A DNA stretch of 64,000 nucleotides, taken from positions 46,361,346 to 46,425,345 of the forward strand of contig NC_087064.1 of assembly GCF_963678635.1 (NCBI RefSeq), written 5' to 3'. Position numbers and translations under genes: made by a program. How positions within the stretch are numbered: the first letter of the stretch is position 1; each line of letters opens with the position of its first letter. The notes beneath the pieces were generated by a model that was given only the letters and a program-made list of their open reading frames with translations, searched no databases and was not told the origin of the DNA. Below are positions 13,401 to 23,992 of this stretch, piece after piece. Origin of the DNA: Symsagittifera roscoffensis. Taxonomy: Eukaryota; Xenacoelomorpha; Acoela; Convolutidae.

Positions 13401-16400
13401 CAGAATTCAGTTGGTACTACTGCGCACAACCAAACAGCATAATTGATATCAAAACGGCAAAAAGATGTCATTCGAACTGAAAAAGATGTGTTTAAAACAA
13501 AACATTTAATGCTCTATTTGTTTAAAACATTCAGAAATTGTAAATTGAACCTTGTGAGAAGGCCGCTTCGCTGTGACTTAAAAAGCTGATACTTGCTTTG
13601 TACGATCAGTTTACTCGAACAAAAATTAATGCAAATGATTATTGATTTTACTGATTTTTCATAGCAATTAAGATTTTCAGTCTTTGAAATTTTTCATAGG
13701 GGTTATCACATGCAATTTAAGAAAAAAAAGCTCCACAAAATCGAAATAAAACAAACAACTTTGCAATCAAGTCAACTTTTTGTTGATTCCAGAGAAAGCC
13801 TATCCCACTTCATTCTCAGTAGACATTTGAGAAAAGTAATGGCAAAACTATCACGCTTACATTGAGCTCCTAGCAGAATGTCTCTTATGAGGCAAAAAAT
13901 CGATCGTTTGCAAAAACTATCATAGCCAGATAAAAACGCAGAAAAATTAATCAAAATTATTTCAAAGCAAAGTTAGTTATTTCGGAATGAAAACAATCAA
14001 GTTGAAGGATATTTTCTATAAGCGTGAAGTCATTTGAATTAATTTAATATGATTGCATCATTATGTAGAAAAGCAAATAGCATATCAACCGCTAAGCTAG
14101 GCTTATATTGTAAATTTTCATGGAATGGGACGCTCCATCAGACACAAAAATGCACCATTTCTAGTTAGAATCTAACTCATAACACAGCCGTGCAATGGGG
14201 TCAGTAACATTGGGATAGGTTAATACAAAGATAGAGCCAAAAGTGTATTTCGCAATAGTAATCCTTTTCAGCTGTTTTTCGATTTCGATGTGGCAGTGAC
14301 GATGTTTTTCTAGTCGATAGAACTTCTTTAACCGAAAAAAATCAATGAAATCTTCAACATTTGCTACGCACACCGTATTTTTCTTCAATTATGATGTTTC
14401 TGAGAATTGAGTAGGACTAAATTTCGGCTCTGATTAGACTGTTTTCAATCAACCGTTCGAAGAACTATGGAAAGAGAAGTTTAATGTTAATAACAAAAAC
14501 CATTGAATCTGGATCAATTAATTTCAGTGGTTTCGGAAAAACTGCTATTTGTTGGGACTACATTGATTACAAATTTCACAACATTTTTCAATCGGAACAC
14601 CTGGAGTTTCCCAGAATTCAGTTGCCACTATAGCGCACCACCAAACATCATAGCTGGTATCAAAATGGAACAAAACATGTCATTCCAAAGCCAGACTTTG
14701 ATTGAATATTTTCATGGAATGCGACGCTCCAGTAAGCACAAAAAAGCACCATTTCTAGTAAAATCTAACGCAAGTGAATAACACAGCCTATCGCAATGTA
14801 ATGGACGCCAAAATTGTTCATTAAAGGAGCCAAAAGTGTATTTGGAAATACTAATCCTTTTCAGCCGTTTCTCGATTTCGATGTGCCAGTGACGATATTT
14901 TTCCAGTCGATCGAGCCTCTTTTTTTTCGAAAAAAAATCAATTACTTCTCCAACCTTTGCTGCGCACTCCGTGATTTCCTTTAATTATGATGTTTCTGAG
15001 GATTGAGCTTGACTAAAAATAGGCTTCTGATGAGGTTATTTCCAATCAACGATAAAAAGAACTAAGGAAACTAAATTTCAATTAATAAAAAACATTGAAT
15101 CTGGATCAATTAATTGCAGTGGTTTCGAAGTATTGTTATCTATTGCGATTTCCTGAAAAAAAAGTACATTTCATTTAAATTTTTTTAAAACTTTTTCAAT
15201 CGGAACACCATGGGTTTCTCAGAATTCAGGAAATAAAACTAATTGCAAAATAAAAAAAACTAATTTAAAGCAAATTCAGTTACGTACGAATAACATCAAA
15301 TTGATTTTGGTGATTTTTATAGCAATTACAATTTTCAGTCAACATTTTTTAGCTCATGCAAATTAAGAAGAAAAACACTGCACATCCGAAATGAATGGAA
15401 AAATCATTTTAACTTGATAAGGAAAAACTAAGACATGTGTTTAAAATGAGGGATTATTTCAAATTTCCAGAGATCGTAAATTGAAACTTGTGAAAATGCC
15501 GATTCGCTGTCACTTAAAGAAACTGATACTTGGTTGGTGCGATCAGTTTACGAGAACAACTTTGAATGCAAATGCTTGTTGATTTCACTTACTTATCATA
15601 GCAATTGAAACTTTCAGTCAAAAACGTTTTTAATAGGGTTTAGCTCATGCAAATTTTTTAAGAAAAAGCTCCACATATTTGAAAGGAATACAACAAATAA
15701 CATTGCAACCAAGTTAACAATTTGTTGATTTCAGGATAAAGTCTATACGACGTCGTTCTCCAAAGACAAAACATGTCATTCCAAATGAAAAAGAAATGTG
15801 TTTAAAATAAAGAGTTATTTCAATCTTTCATAGCTCGTAAGTTGAGCCTTGTGAGCTCGTAAATTTTTTATAGCAATTGATATAAAATTTTTCATAGGGT
15901 TTAGCTCATGCAAATTAGGAAGAGAAAAAAATCCATATATTCCAAATGAAAAAATCAAACAACATTCCAATTAAGTAGACATTTTGTAAACAACTATCCG
16001 ACTTCGTTCTCCAAAGACATTTGAGAATAGTAATTGCAAACTCTCGCGCTTGCAGTGAACTCCTCGCAGATTGTCTCTTATGAGGCAACGAATCGCTCGT
16101 TTGCCAAAAACAATCATAGCCAAAAAAGAAACGCGAAAAAATTAATCAAAAATGATTTTAGGCAATTTTGGTCATTTCTAACTAAATTAATATGATTTCA
16201 TAATTATGTAAAAACAGTAAATATCACAACAAATTTTAAGCCAGACTTTGATTGAATATTTTCATGGAATGGGACGCTCCAGTAGGCAAAAAAAATGCAC
16301 CATTTCTGGTAAAATCTAAAGCAAGTGAATGACACAGCCTAACGCGATGGCGTCAGTAACATTGCGTTAAGTTAGTTCATTAAAGGAGCCAAAAGTGTAT

Positions 16401-17216
16401 TTGGATAAAATAATCCTTTTCAGCCGTTTCTCCATTTCGATGTGCCAGTGAAGATATTTTTCCAGTCGATCGAGCTACTTTTTTTTTCAAAAAAATCAAT
16501 TACATCTCCAACCTTTGTTGCGCACTCCGTGATTTCCTTCGATTTCGATGTTTCTGAGGATTGAACTTGACTAAAAATAGGCTTCTGATGAGGTTATTTC
16601 CAATCAACGATAAGAAGAACTAAGGAAACTAAATTTCAATTAATAAAAAAACATTGAATCTGGATCAATTAATTGCAGTGGTTTCGAAGTACTGTTATCT
16701 ATTGCAATTTCCTGAAAAAAAGTATTTAATTTTAATTTTTTTAAAATTTTTTTCAATCGGATCACCTTGGTTTTCTCAGAATTCAGGAAATAAAAACTTA
16801 TTGCAAAATAAATAAAGCTAATTTAAAGCAAATTTAGTTACGTACGAATAACAACATTCAAATTGATTTAGGTGACTTTTTATGGCAATTAAAATTTTCA
16901 GTCAACATTTTTTAGTTCATGCAAATTAAGGAGAAAAACACTACACATCCGAAATGAATGGAGAAATTAATTTTCCTTGATAATGAAAAACTAAGACATG
17001 TGTTTAAAATGAGGGGTTATTTTAAATTTCCAGAGATCGTAAATTGAATTTTGTGAAAATGCCGATTCGCTGTCACTTAAAGAAACTGACACTTGGTTGG
17101 TACGATCAGTTTACGAGAACAAATTTGGATGCAAATGCTTGTTGATTTCACTTATTCATCATAGCAATTAAAACTTTCAGTCAAAAACGTTTTTAAAAGG
17201 GTTTAGCTCATGCCAA
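10404..17216. repeat. Array 1, diverged monomers of irregular length
   Basis: Exon-like copies start near 10965 (partial), 11930, 12885, 14110, 14707 and 16256. Spacing is uneven (about 0.6 to 1.55 kb) owing to deletions and partial duplications. Sequence differs clearly from the 1-10 kb block; for example gggacgctccagtagg is closer to the gene's gggcgctccagcagg than the distal ggacactccagtagg. Short peptides resembling the parent exon (HRHC, YPNVTDPIA) persist at 14161-14388. No functional gene seen. Confidence 0.75.
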
Positions 17217-19340
17217 TTTTTTAAGAAAAAGCTCCACATAATCGAAATGAATAAAACAAACAACATTGCAACCAAGGTAACAATTTGTTGTTTTCAGGAG
17301 AAAGTCTATCCGACTTCATTCTCCAAAGATATTTGAGAAATTTAATTGCAAAACTGTCACGCTTACAGTGAACTCCTCGCAGATTCTCTTATGAGGCAAG
17401 AAATCTCTAGTTTGCTAAAAACTATCATAGCCAATTTAGAAACGGAAAAAAAATATAAAAAAACTTACCTAAAGCAATTTTAGTTACGTACCAATACCAA
17501 CATTCAAATTGAATGATATTTTCTATAGGCAAGAAGTCAATTCTAACTAAATTAATTTGATTTCATAATTATGTTAAAACAGCAAATATCAGAACAACTT
17601 GTGAGCCAGGCTTTCATTGAATATTTTCATGGAATGGGACGCTCCAGTAGGCCAAAAAAGCACCATTTCTAGTGAATTCTAACTCAAGCGAATAACACAG
17701 CCTATCGCAATGGCATCAGTAACATTGGGATAAGTTAGTTCGTTAAAGGAGCCATAAGTGTAATTGGAAAAAATAATCCTTTTCAGCCGTTTCTCGATTT
17801 CGATAAGGCAGTGACGATATTTTTTCCAGTCGATCGAGCTTCTTTTTTCAAAAAAAAAAAAAACAATTACATCTCCAACCTTTGCTGCGCACTCCGTGGT
17901 TTCCTTCGATTATGATGTTTCTGAGGATTTTTTAAGAAAAAGCTCCACATAATCGAAATGAATAAAACAAACAACATTGCAACCAAGGTAACAATTTGTT
18001 GTTTTCAGGAGAAAGTCTATCCGACTTCATTCTCCAAAGATATTTGAGAAATTTAATTGCAAAACTGTCACGCTTACAGTGAACTCCTCGCAGATTCTCT
18101 TATGAGGCAAGAAATCTCTAGTTTGCTAAAAACTATCATAGCCAATTTAGAAACGGAAAAAAATATAAAAAAAACTTACCTAAAGCAATTTTAGTTACGT
18201 ACCAATACCAACATTCAAATTGAATGATATTTTCTATAGGCAAGAAGTCAATTCTAACTAAATTAATTTGATTTCATAATTATGTTAACACAGCAAATAT
18301 CACAACAACTTGTGAGCCAGGCTTTCATTGAATATTTTCATGGAATGGGACGCTCCAGTAGGCCAAAAAAGCACCATTTCTAGTGAATTCTAACTCAAGC
18401 GAATAACACAGCCTATCGCAATGGCATCAGTAACATTGGGATAAGTTAGTTCGTTAAAGGAGCCATAAGTGTAATTGGAAAAAATAATCCTTTTCAGCCG
18501 TTTCTCGATTTCGATAAGGCAGTGACGATATTTTTTCCAGTCGATCGAGCTTCTTTTTTTAAAAAAAAACAATTACATCTCCAACCTTCGCTGCGCACTC
18601 CGTGGTTTCCTTCGATTATGATGTTTTGAGGATTTTTTAAGAAAAAACTCCACATAATCGAAATGAATAAAACAAACAACATTGCAACCAAGGTAACAAT
18701 TTGTTGTTTTCAGGAGAAAGTCTATCCGACTTCATTCTCCAAAGATATTTGAGAAATTTAATTGCAAAACTGTCACGCTTACAGTGAACTCCTCGCAGAA
18801 TCTCTTATGAGGCAAGAAATCTCTAGTTTGCTAAAAACTATCATAGCCAATTTAGAAACGGAAAAAAATATAAAAAAAAACTTACCTAAAGCAATTTTAG
18901 TTACGTACCAATACCAACATTCAAATTGAATGATATTTTCTATAGGCAAGAAGTCAATTCTAACTAAATTAATTTGATTTCATAATTATGTTAACACAGC
19001 AAATATCACAACAACTTGTGAGCCAGGCTTTCATTGAATATTTTCATGGAATGGGACGCTCCAGTAGGCCAAAAAAGCACCATTTCTAGTGAATTCTAAC
19101 TCAAGCGAATATCACAGCCTATCGCAATGGCATCAGTAACATTGGGATAAGTTAGTTCGTTAAAGGAGCCATAAGTGTAATTGGAAAAAATAATCCTTTT
19201 CAGCCGTTTCTCGATTTCGATAAGGCAGTGACGATATTTTTTCCAGTCGATCGAGCTTCTTTTTTCAAAAAAAAAAACAATTACATCTCCAACCTTTGCT
19301 GCGCACTCCGTGGTTTCCTTCGATTATGATGTTTCTGAGG
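17217..19340. repeat. Array 1, three ~0.71-kb short monomers
   Basis: The block beginning ttttttaagaaaaagctcc recurs at about 17217, 17929 and 18635, so the period is about 706-712 bp. The three copies are almost identical and each contains an exon-like part (17622, 18328, 19033) joined to a shortened spacer. They look like a local, recent triplication of a deleted monomer inside otherwise older array sequence. Confidence 0.85.
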
Positions 19341-20131
19341 ATAGAATTCGACTAAAAATTGGCTTCTGATGAGGTTATTTTCAATCAACCATTACAAGAA
19401 CTATGGAAACTAAATTTAATTAATAAAAAAACATTGAATCTGGATCAATTAATTGCAGTGGTTTCGAACTACTGCTATCTATTGCGGTTTCCTGAAAAAA
19501 AATAGATTTATTTTCAATTTTTTTTTAAATTTTCAATTGGAACACCTTGGGTTTCTCAGAATTTAGTTGCTACTACAGCGCAGAACCAAACAGCATAAAT
19601 GCCATCAAAATGGTTATAAAAAATGTCCTTTAAATTGATGAAAAAAAAACATGTTTGAAATAAGAGGTTTTTTTTTAAATTTCAGAGCTCGTACCTTGAA
19701 CCTTATTAAAAAGCCACTTTGCTGTGATTAACTAATGTAAAAAAACTAATGCTTGTTTGGCACGATCAGTTGATTTAAACAAATGCAAATGATTTTTGTG
19801 ATTTTTTTATACTAATTACAATTTTCAGTCAACATTTTTTTAGCTCATGCAAATCAAGAAAAAAAGTACTGCACATCCGAAATTAATACATCAAACAACA
19901 AGGCATCCATTTAAAAATTTTGTTTATTTCAAGAATATTTAACTTACTTCTTTCTCTAAAGATTTTCGAAAATAATAAATGCAAAAATATCACGCTTACA
20001 GTGAGCTCCTCGCAGGTTGCTTCTCATGAGGCAATGAATCGCTCGTTTGCCAAAAATTATCATAGCAAAAGTGAAACGCAAAAAATCCATCAAAATTAAA
20101 TTGAAGCAAGCTTGGATAACGATATTCTACG

Positions 20132-20480
20132 TTAAGGATAAATTTGAAGACGGTAGGTCATTTCTAATATCATTACTATGATTTCAAAATTTGGTAAAAA
20201 TACCAAAAAGCACAACCTGTAAGTCAGGCTCAGATTGGAAACTTTTCTGTAAATGGATTCTCGAATAGGCAAAAAAGTCATCTTTTCTAGTAAAATCCAA
20301 CTCAAGTGAATGACACATCCTATCGCGATGGGTTCAGTGACATTGGGATACAATAGTATACTATTAGAGCCAAAAATGTAATTTGAAATAGCGATCCACT
20401 CCAGATGTTTCACGATTTCGATGAGGCAGTGCCGATGTTTTTCCAGGCGATGGAACTTCATCTTTAGCTGCACACAGTGA
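20132..20480 (-). pseudogene. Exon-4-like copy of the TATDN2-like gene, non-functional
   Basis: A 113-codon minus-strand frame starting inside the exon-like part aligns with the real exon: HRHC, a spacer of matching length, then YPNVTEPIA, a Cys, and ILLE followed by FLP. In the gene the corresponding parts are HRHC, YPNATDAIA and ILLETDAPYFLP. The catalytic Asp of ETDAPY is missing (EKMTFLP here), while the His of HRHC is kept. The frame then reads through the position of the exon's splice donor into intron-like sequence. It lacks the exons supplying the other metal ligands. Family loss-of-function is inferred from the missing residue and exons. Confidence 0.75.
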
Positions 20481-21305
20481 CTTTCTTGAATTATGATTTT
20501 TCTGAGGATTGGTTTTGACTCAATTTTGGGCCCTGATTAGGTATTTTTCAATCAACCTTTAGAGGAGGTAAAAAAAACTAAATTTAACTTATTGAATGAT
20601 AAAATGAACTCTGATCAATTAATTGCAGTGGTTTCGGATGTACTGCTATCTATTACGATTTCATAAAAAACTGTACCAACGATTACAAATTTCTCAAAAT
20701 TTTTCAGTCGGAAGACTTTGAGCTTCTCAGAATTCAGTTGCTACTACAGCGCACAACGGAACAACATAACTGTTATCAAATGAAAAAAAAAACAGTACTT
20801 CACATTGAAAATACATGTTTGAAAAAAGAGCATTTAAAACTTTCAGAGCTCGCAACTTGAACCTTATGAAAAATTCACTACGCTAAAATAAAAAAAAATG
20901 AAACTTGGTTGGTACGCTCAGTTTACGCGAACAACTTTGAATGCAAATGATTGTTGATTTGACTGGTTTTCCATAACAATTTAGATTTGAGTCAAAAATA
21001 TTTTTCATGGGTTTTAGCTCATGCAATTTGAGAAAAAAAAACTCAACATATCCCGAAAAAAAACAACGAAAAATTAAAATTGCAATCAATTAAAATTTTT
21101 CAGAGAAATTACAACCGACTTCAGTCTCCAAAGTTATTTGAAAAAAAGGCAAAATTAACCAAAATGATTTCAAGCAAAAATGGCAACTTTCGAATAACGA
21201 TATACATGTTGAAGGATATTTTTTATAAGTGATAAGTCAATTTTTAGCAATTTTACAATTTCATAAGTAAAAACAGGAAAACGCACTACAACCTGTAAAC
21301 CAGGC

Positions 21306-21610
21306 TTACATTGAAATTTCATGGAAATGGAGGCTCCAGAGGGCAACGAAGGGCATCAGTTCTAGTACAATCAAACTCAAGAGAATAACACAGCTTATCG
21401 CAATAGCGTCAGTAACATTGGATACATTAGAAGAAAAATAGAGCCAAGAATACATTTGAAAGTAGTTCTCTTCAGCAGTTTCTCGATTACGACGGGGCAG
21501 TGATGATGTTTTTTCATGTCGATCCAACTTTTTTCAAAACAATCAAACAAATCTTCATATTTTCCTGCGCACACCGTGAGTTTCTTCAATTCCACGCATG
21601 TTAAATGCAT
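21306..21610 (-). pseudogene. Exon-4-like copy nearest the parent gene
   Basis: Two overlapping minus-strand frames together cover the exon. One carries VELKKLTVC then EDLFDCFEKSW and HHHCP, matching VELKKPLCVHSR, EDLFDILREE and HRHCY. The other carries SNVTDAIAISCVI, matching YPNATDAIATACAI. At least one frameshift separates them, and the CVHSR metal-binding His is lost. This copy keeps the 5' part of the exon, which the distal monomers have mostly lost. Confidence 0.75.
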
Positions 21611-21640
21611 ATTAAAAATATTAAATGCCTATTCACACAT

Positions 21641-22340
21641 TAAAAAGTTAGTTTCAAATATTTCCAGATAAACTTTAATGATGGCTAGCTTAATTATTTG
21701 GGGATAATTTTACGACTCTATGAATATCGCAAAAACGAAATAGCAAATAAATAGCAGCTTCGCACCGTATGTGCTGCAACTACAGTTCCAGTTTTCGTTA
21801 TAACAAGATCATGACATCCAACGGCTTCATGACTGGAGCGCATCAGAACAGAGTACCTAAAAATTTAAGGATTTTTTAACAACTCCATGACTCAAAACGT
21901 AGGGAGGAAACAAGGTTTTGTTTGAGAAACTTCAGTTTTTCAAGCTCAACTGATTCACCACTCTCTTCGGCAGTCCACATCGTTACGAAGACAAATTACT
22001 GTCAATAAGATTTGATCAATAGTATTGCACTGCTTGATTTGTTTTGAAACATCATAATCATCCAGGATTTTGCCTTCGACGTTTCTCTTTTCAACAAATG
22101 AGAATATTTTTCGCGCCATTAAGCTATCCCTTCGCCTAAAACCAATACTACAATTTGTTCGCATATGACAAGTAAACGCAAACTGTTCAGCAAATAACAA
22201 CAAAAAGTTAAGTTCCAGTTTTTACTTTTTTTTGTTTGATAACTATCAGAGCTCAGGTAATATGATATCGAACGATCACTAACTGTCTGATAATATGAAA
22301 TCACATAGAGCTCGAGACCTTGCAACTCAATAGAAGATTG
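21641..22340. other. Unique segment between exon-like copy and intron
   Basis: About 700 bp that interrupts the monomer pattern. The exon-like copy ends near 21610 and monomer-like sequence resumes near 22340 (aaattttggggctctgatgag). The segment holds the candidate last exon described next. Nothing else is recognisable. Confidence 0.6.
21955..22086 (-). CDS. Candidate last exon of the TATDN2-like gene
   Basis: Minus-strand frame of 43 codons plus TGA. It contains VSKQIKQCNTIDQILLTV and then RNDV, resembling the C-terminal helix of TatD proteins (a VREIA-type start, then a repeated helix ending in a xNTxRLY-like tail). A phase-0 acceptor (gttgaaaag then AGA) would join it in frame to the CAG that ends exon 4. 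Against it: about 12 extra residues before the helix, a weak polypyrimidine tract, and an odd CRREW end in place of RLYG-like residues. It may be the true last exon, a derived version, or a decayed copy, with the functional one further left. Confidence 0.4.
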   Translation of the reverse strand, partial: RNVEGKILDDYDVSKQIKQCNTIDQILLTVICLRNDVDCRREW

Positions 22341-23646
22341 CATTAAACTAAATTTTGGGGCTCTGATGAGTGTATTTTCAATCAATTCTTAAAAGATCCA
22401 TGGATAACATGGAATCAATTGAATAAAAAAACATAAACATTGAATATTGATCAGTTAATTGCAGTGGTTTCTGAACTACTGATATCTGATGCGCTTTCAT
22501 TAAAATTTTTGTCATTGATTACCAATTTCTCCTAAATTTTGATTTGGAACACTTAATGTCACAGCTTCCAGCTGTTAATTCAGTGCGCTACTAAACACCA
22601 TAACTGGTAGGATTCAAGATCGAATTGAACAGGCCCTTCAGTTTTTTAAATAATATTTTTATAGTTGGGGTTTTTCAACACTCTCAAGAGCTCGTTACTT
22701 GAATCTTGTGATTAAGGCCACCTCGCTGTAATTATGCCTGAAACTCGGGAATTGAAAAATCTGCGATTACACATTTGCTGCCAGTATGTTAGGATATGCA
22801 ACGGCTTTCAGATTGAAGCGCGATTTAACTTATACTGACTGAAAATTGACTTGGAGTGTCAACAAGATGGCGGTAAAAAGTCATGATTTCAACTGCATCC
22901 ACTAATTTAAAAGTTATTTTCTCGTCTTGTTTTGTTTTTAAAACAACTGTTGTCAAAAGATGGAATGGAGATTTGCTTTTCTTGATTTTAGCATATTGCT
23001 AAGACCAAAATGATCGCGGGAAAATCAAAAAATCTTTTTATGAAACCATTCGAGTAAGTGATCCTAGATATGATCATAAATCTTTAGTTGACATTGCAAA
23101 GCTAAGCTGATTTCCAACGCATTTTGCGCTTTTCATTCAATAACAACTTGTATTTCAATTTTCACAGCGCGATTTACTAAACTTTTGATAACAATTGCGG
23201 AAAATGTCTGGCTAAAAGTAAGCTCCTCGCAATTCGTCACAGATAAAGCAAACAATTTCAAATTATTTCACGAAAACTAGCCAGCACGAAAGGTAAGCGT
23301 GGCGATATTTTCCTCTGATTGATTTGTTCCAATGTAAATTTTCACATAAGGTATTTCCTTTTTGAAAAAAAAATACAGATGACATCTCAGCGTCAAGAAA
23401 AACAAAAATAAAAATTCTTTCTCGTTATATTCGAAACGGACTAGGCGCTCCTTGATCAGTAGATTTTTTTGCATAACTAAATTTTGTTAAACGCAAGATA
23501 AGCAAATTCCAAACTAATCTTATCAATTTGGATGATTTAAAAAAAAAATCAGGTTAGCCGATAAATCTTCTGTAAGGCAGTAAATCATTTCTAAAAAAAA
23601 TCATGATTTATTAATACATTTAAAAGATAGCAAAAATCATAGTAAC
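22341..23646. repeat. Intron 4 region, parent of the array spacer
   Basis: The sequence downstream of exon 4 on the minus strand is collinear with the array monomer spacer. It contains a ctctgatgag ... tcaatcaa stretch, the ggtttctgaactactgatatct block, a gcgctactaaacaccataactggta block and a gagctcgttacttgaatcttgtg block, each with a close match in array monomers. It is therefore the intron part of the original duplication unit. No coding exon seen here. Confidence 0.65.
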
Positions 23647-23992
23647 CTGTATAGCCATGCTTGGATTTGAATTTTTCATTGACTTGGGCGCTCCAGCAGG
23701 TAGAAAATACGGTGCATCAGTTTCTAGCAGAATCCGATCCAGCGGAATAGCACAGGCTGTGGCAATAGCGTCCGTAGCATTGGGATACGTTAGCACATTT
23801 GTAAAGCCAATATACATATTTGGAAAATATTCAATCATCTTCAGAGCCATTTTTGGACTTTCGGTGTAACAGTGCCGATGAATTTTCCAGTCAGGGGGTA
23901 CTTCTTCTCTCAATATATCGAACAGATCTTCATCAGATTGTCTGCTGTGTACACAAAGCGGTTTCTTCAGTTCCACTGCGCATTTCAACTGC
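23647..23992 (-). CDS. TATDN2-like exon 4 (three catalytic residues; parent of array 1)
   Basis: Acceptor cgaatag/GCAGTTG at 23993; donor ATACAG/gttact at 23646. It encodes residues 746-860, with CVHSR, HRHCYTES, YPNATDAIATACAI and ILLETDAPYFLP. This is the exon whose degenerate relatives make up satellite array 1. Unlike the copies it has one uninterrupted frame, conserved splice borders and all catalytic residues. Confidence 0.92.

Larger units (their letters stand above)
1..21640. repeat. Satellite array 1, derived from the TATDN2-like C-terminal exon
   Basis: About 21 tandem monomers in one orientation, starting near 1 (partial), 1206, 2355, 3504, 4705, 6062, 7155, 8027, 9168, 10041, 10965, 11930, 12885, 14110, 14707, 16256, 17622, 18328, 19033, 20237 and 21315. 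The first ~300 bp of each monomer aligns with the real exon at 23647-23992. Shared landmarks are ctccag-agg, cgcaatagcgtc, the HRHC codons and a tttttccag stretch. On the minus strand the copies translate to fragments such as NVLxxPNxTDAIA and HRHC followed by YPNVTxPIA, matching NVLTYPNATDAIA in the gene. The rest of each monomer matches the flanking intron at 22340-23640. Frameshifts and stops in every copy, and the absence of the exons carrying the HxH and Glu ligands, rule out a working nuclease. The array continues past the left edge of the window. Confidence 0.9.
19341..21640. repeat. Array 1, gene-proximal and most diverged monomers
   Basis: The two monomers nearest the gene (exon-like parts at about 20237 and 21315) are the most divergent from the rest of the array and retain the most gene-like protein features. 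They are described separately as exon-like pseudogene copies. Confidence 0.75.

Noticed and set aside
1-21640. Regular direct repeats that could suggest CRISPR-like structure
   Set aside because: Units are 0.7-1.2 kb and fully homologous, with no short repeat/unique spacer pattern, and the genome is eukaryotic.
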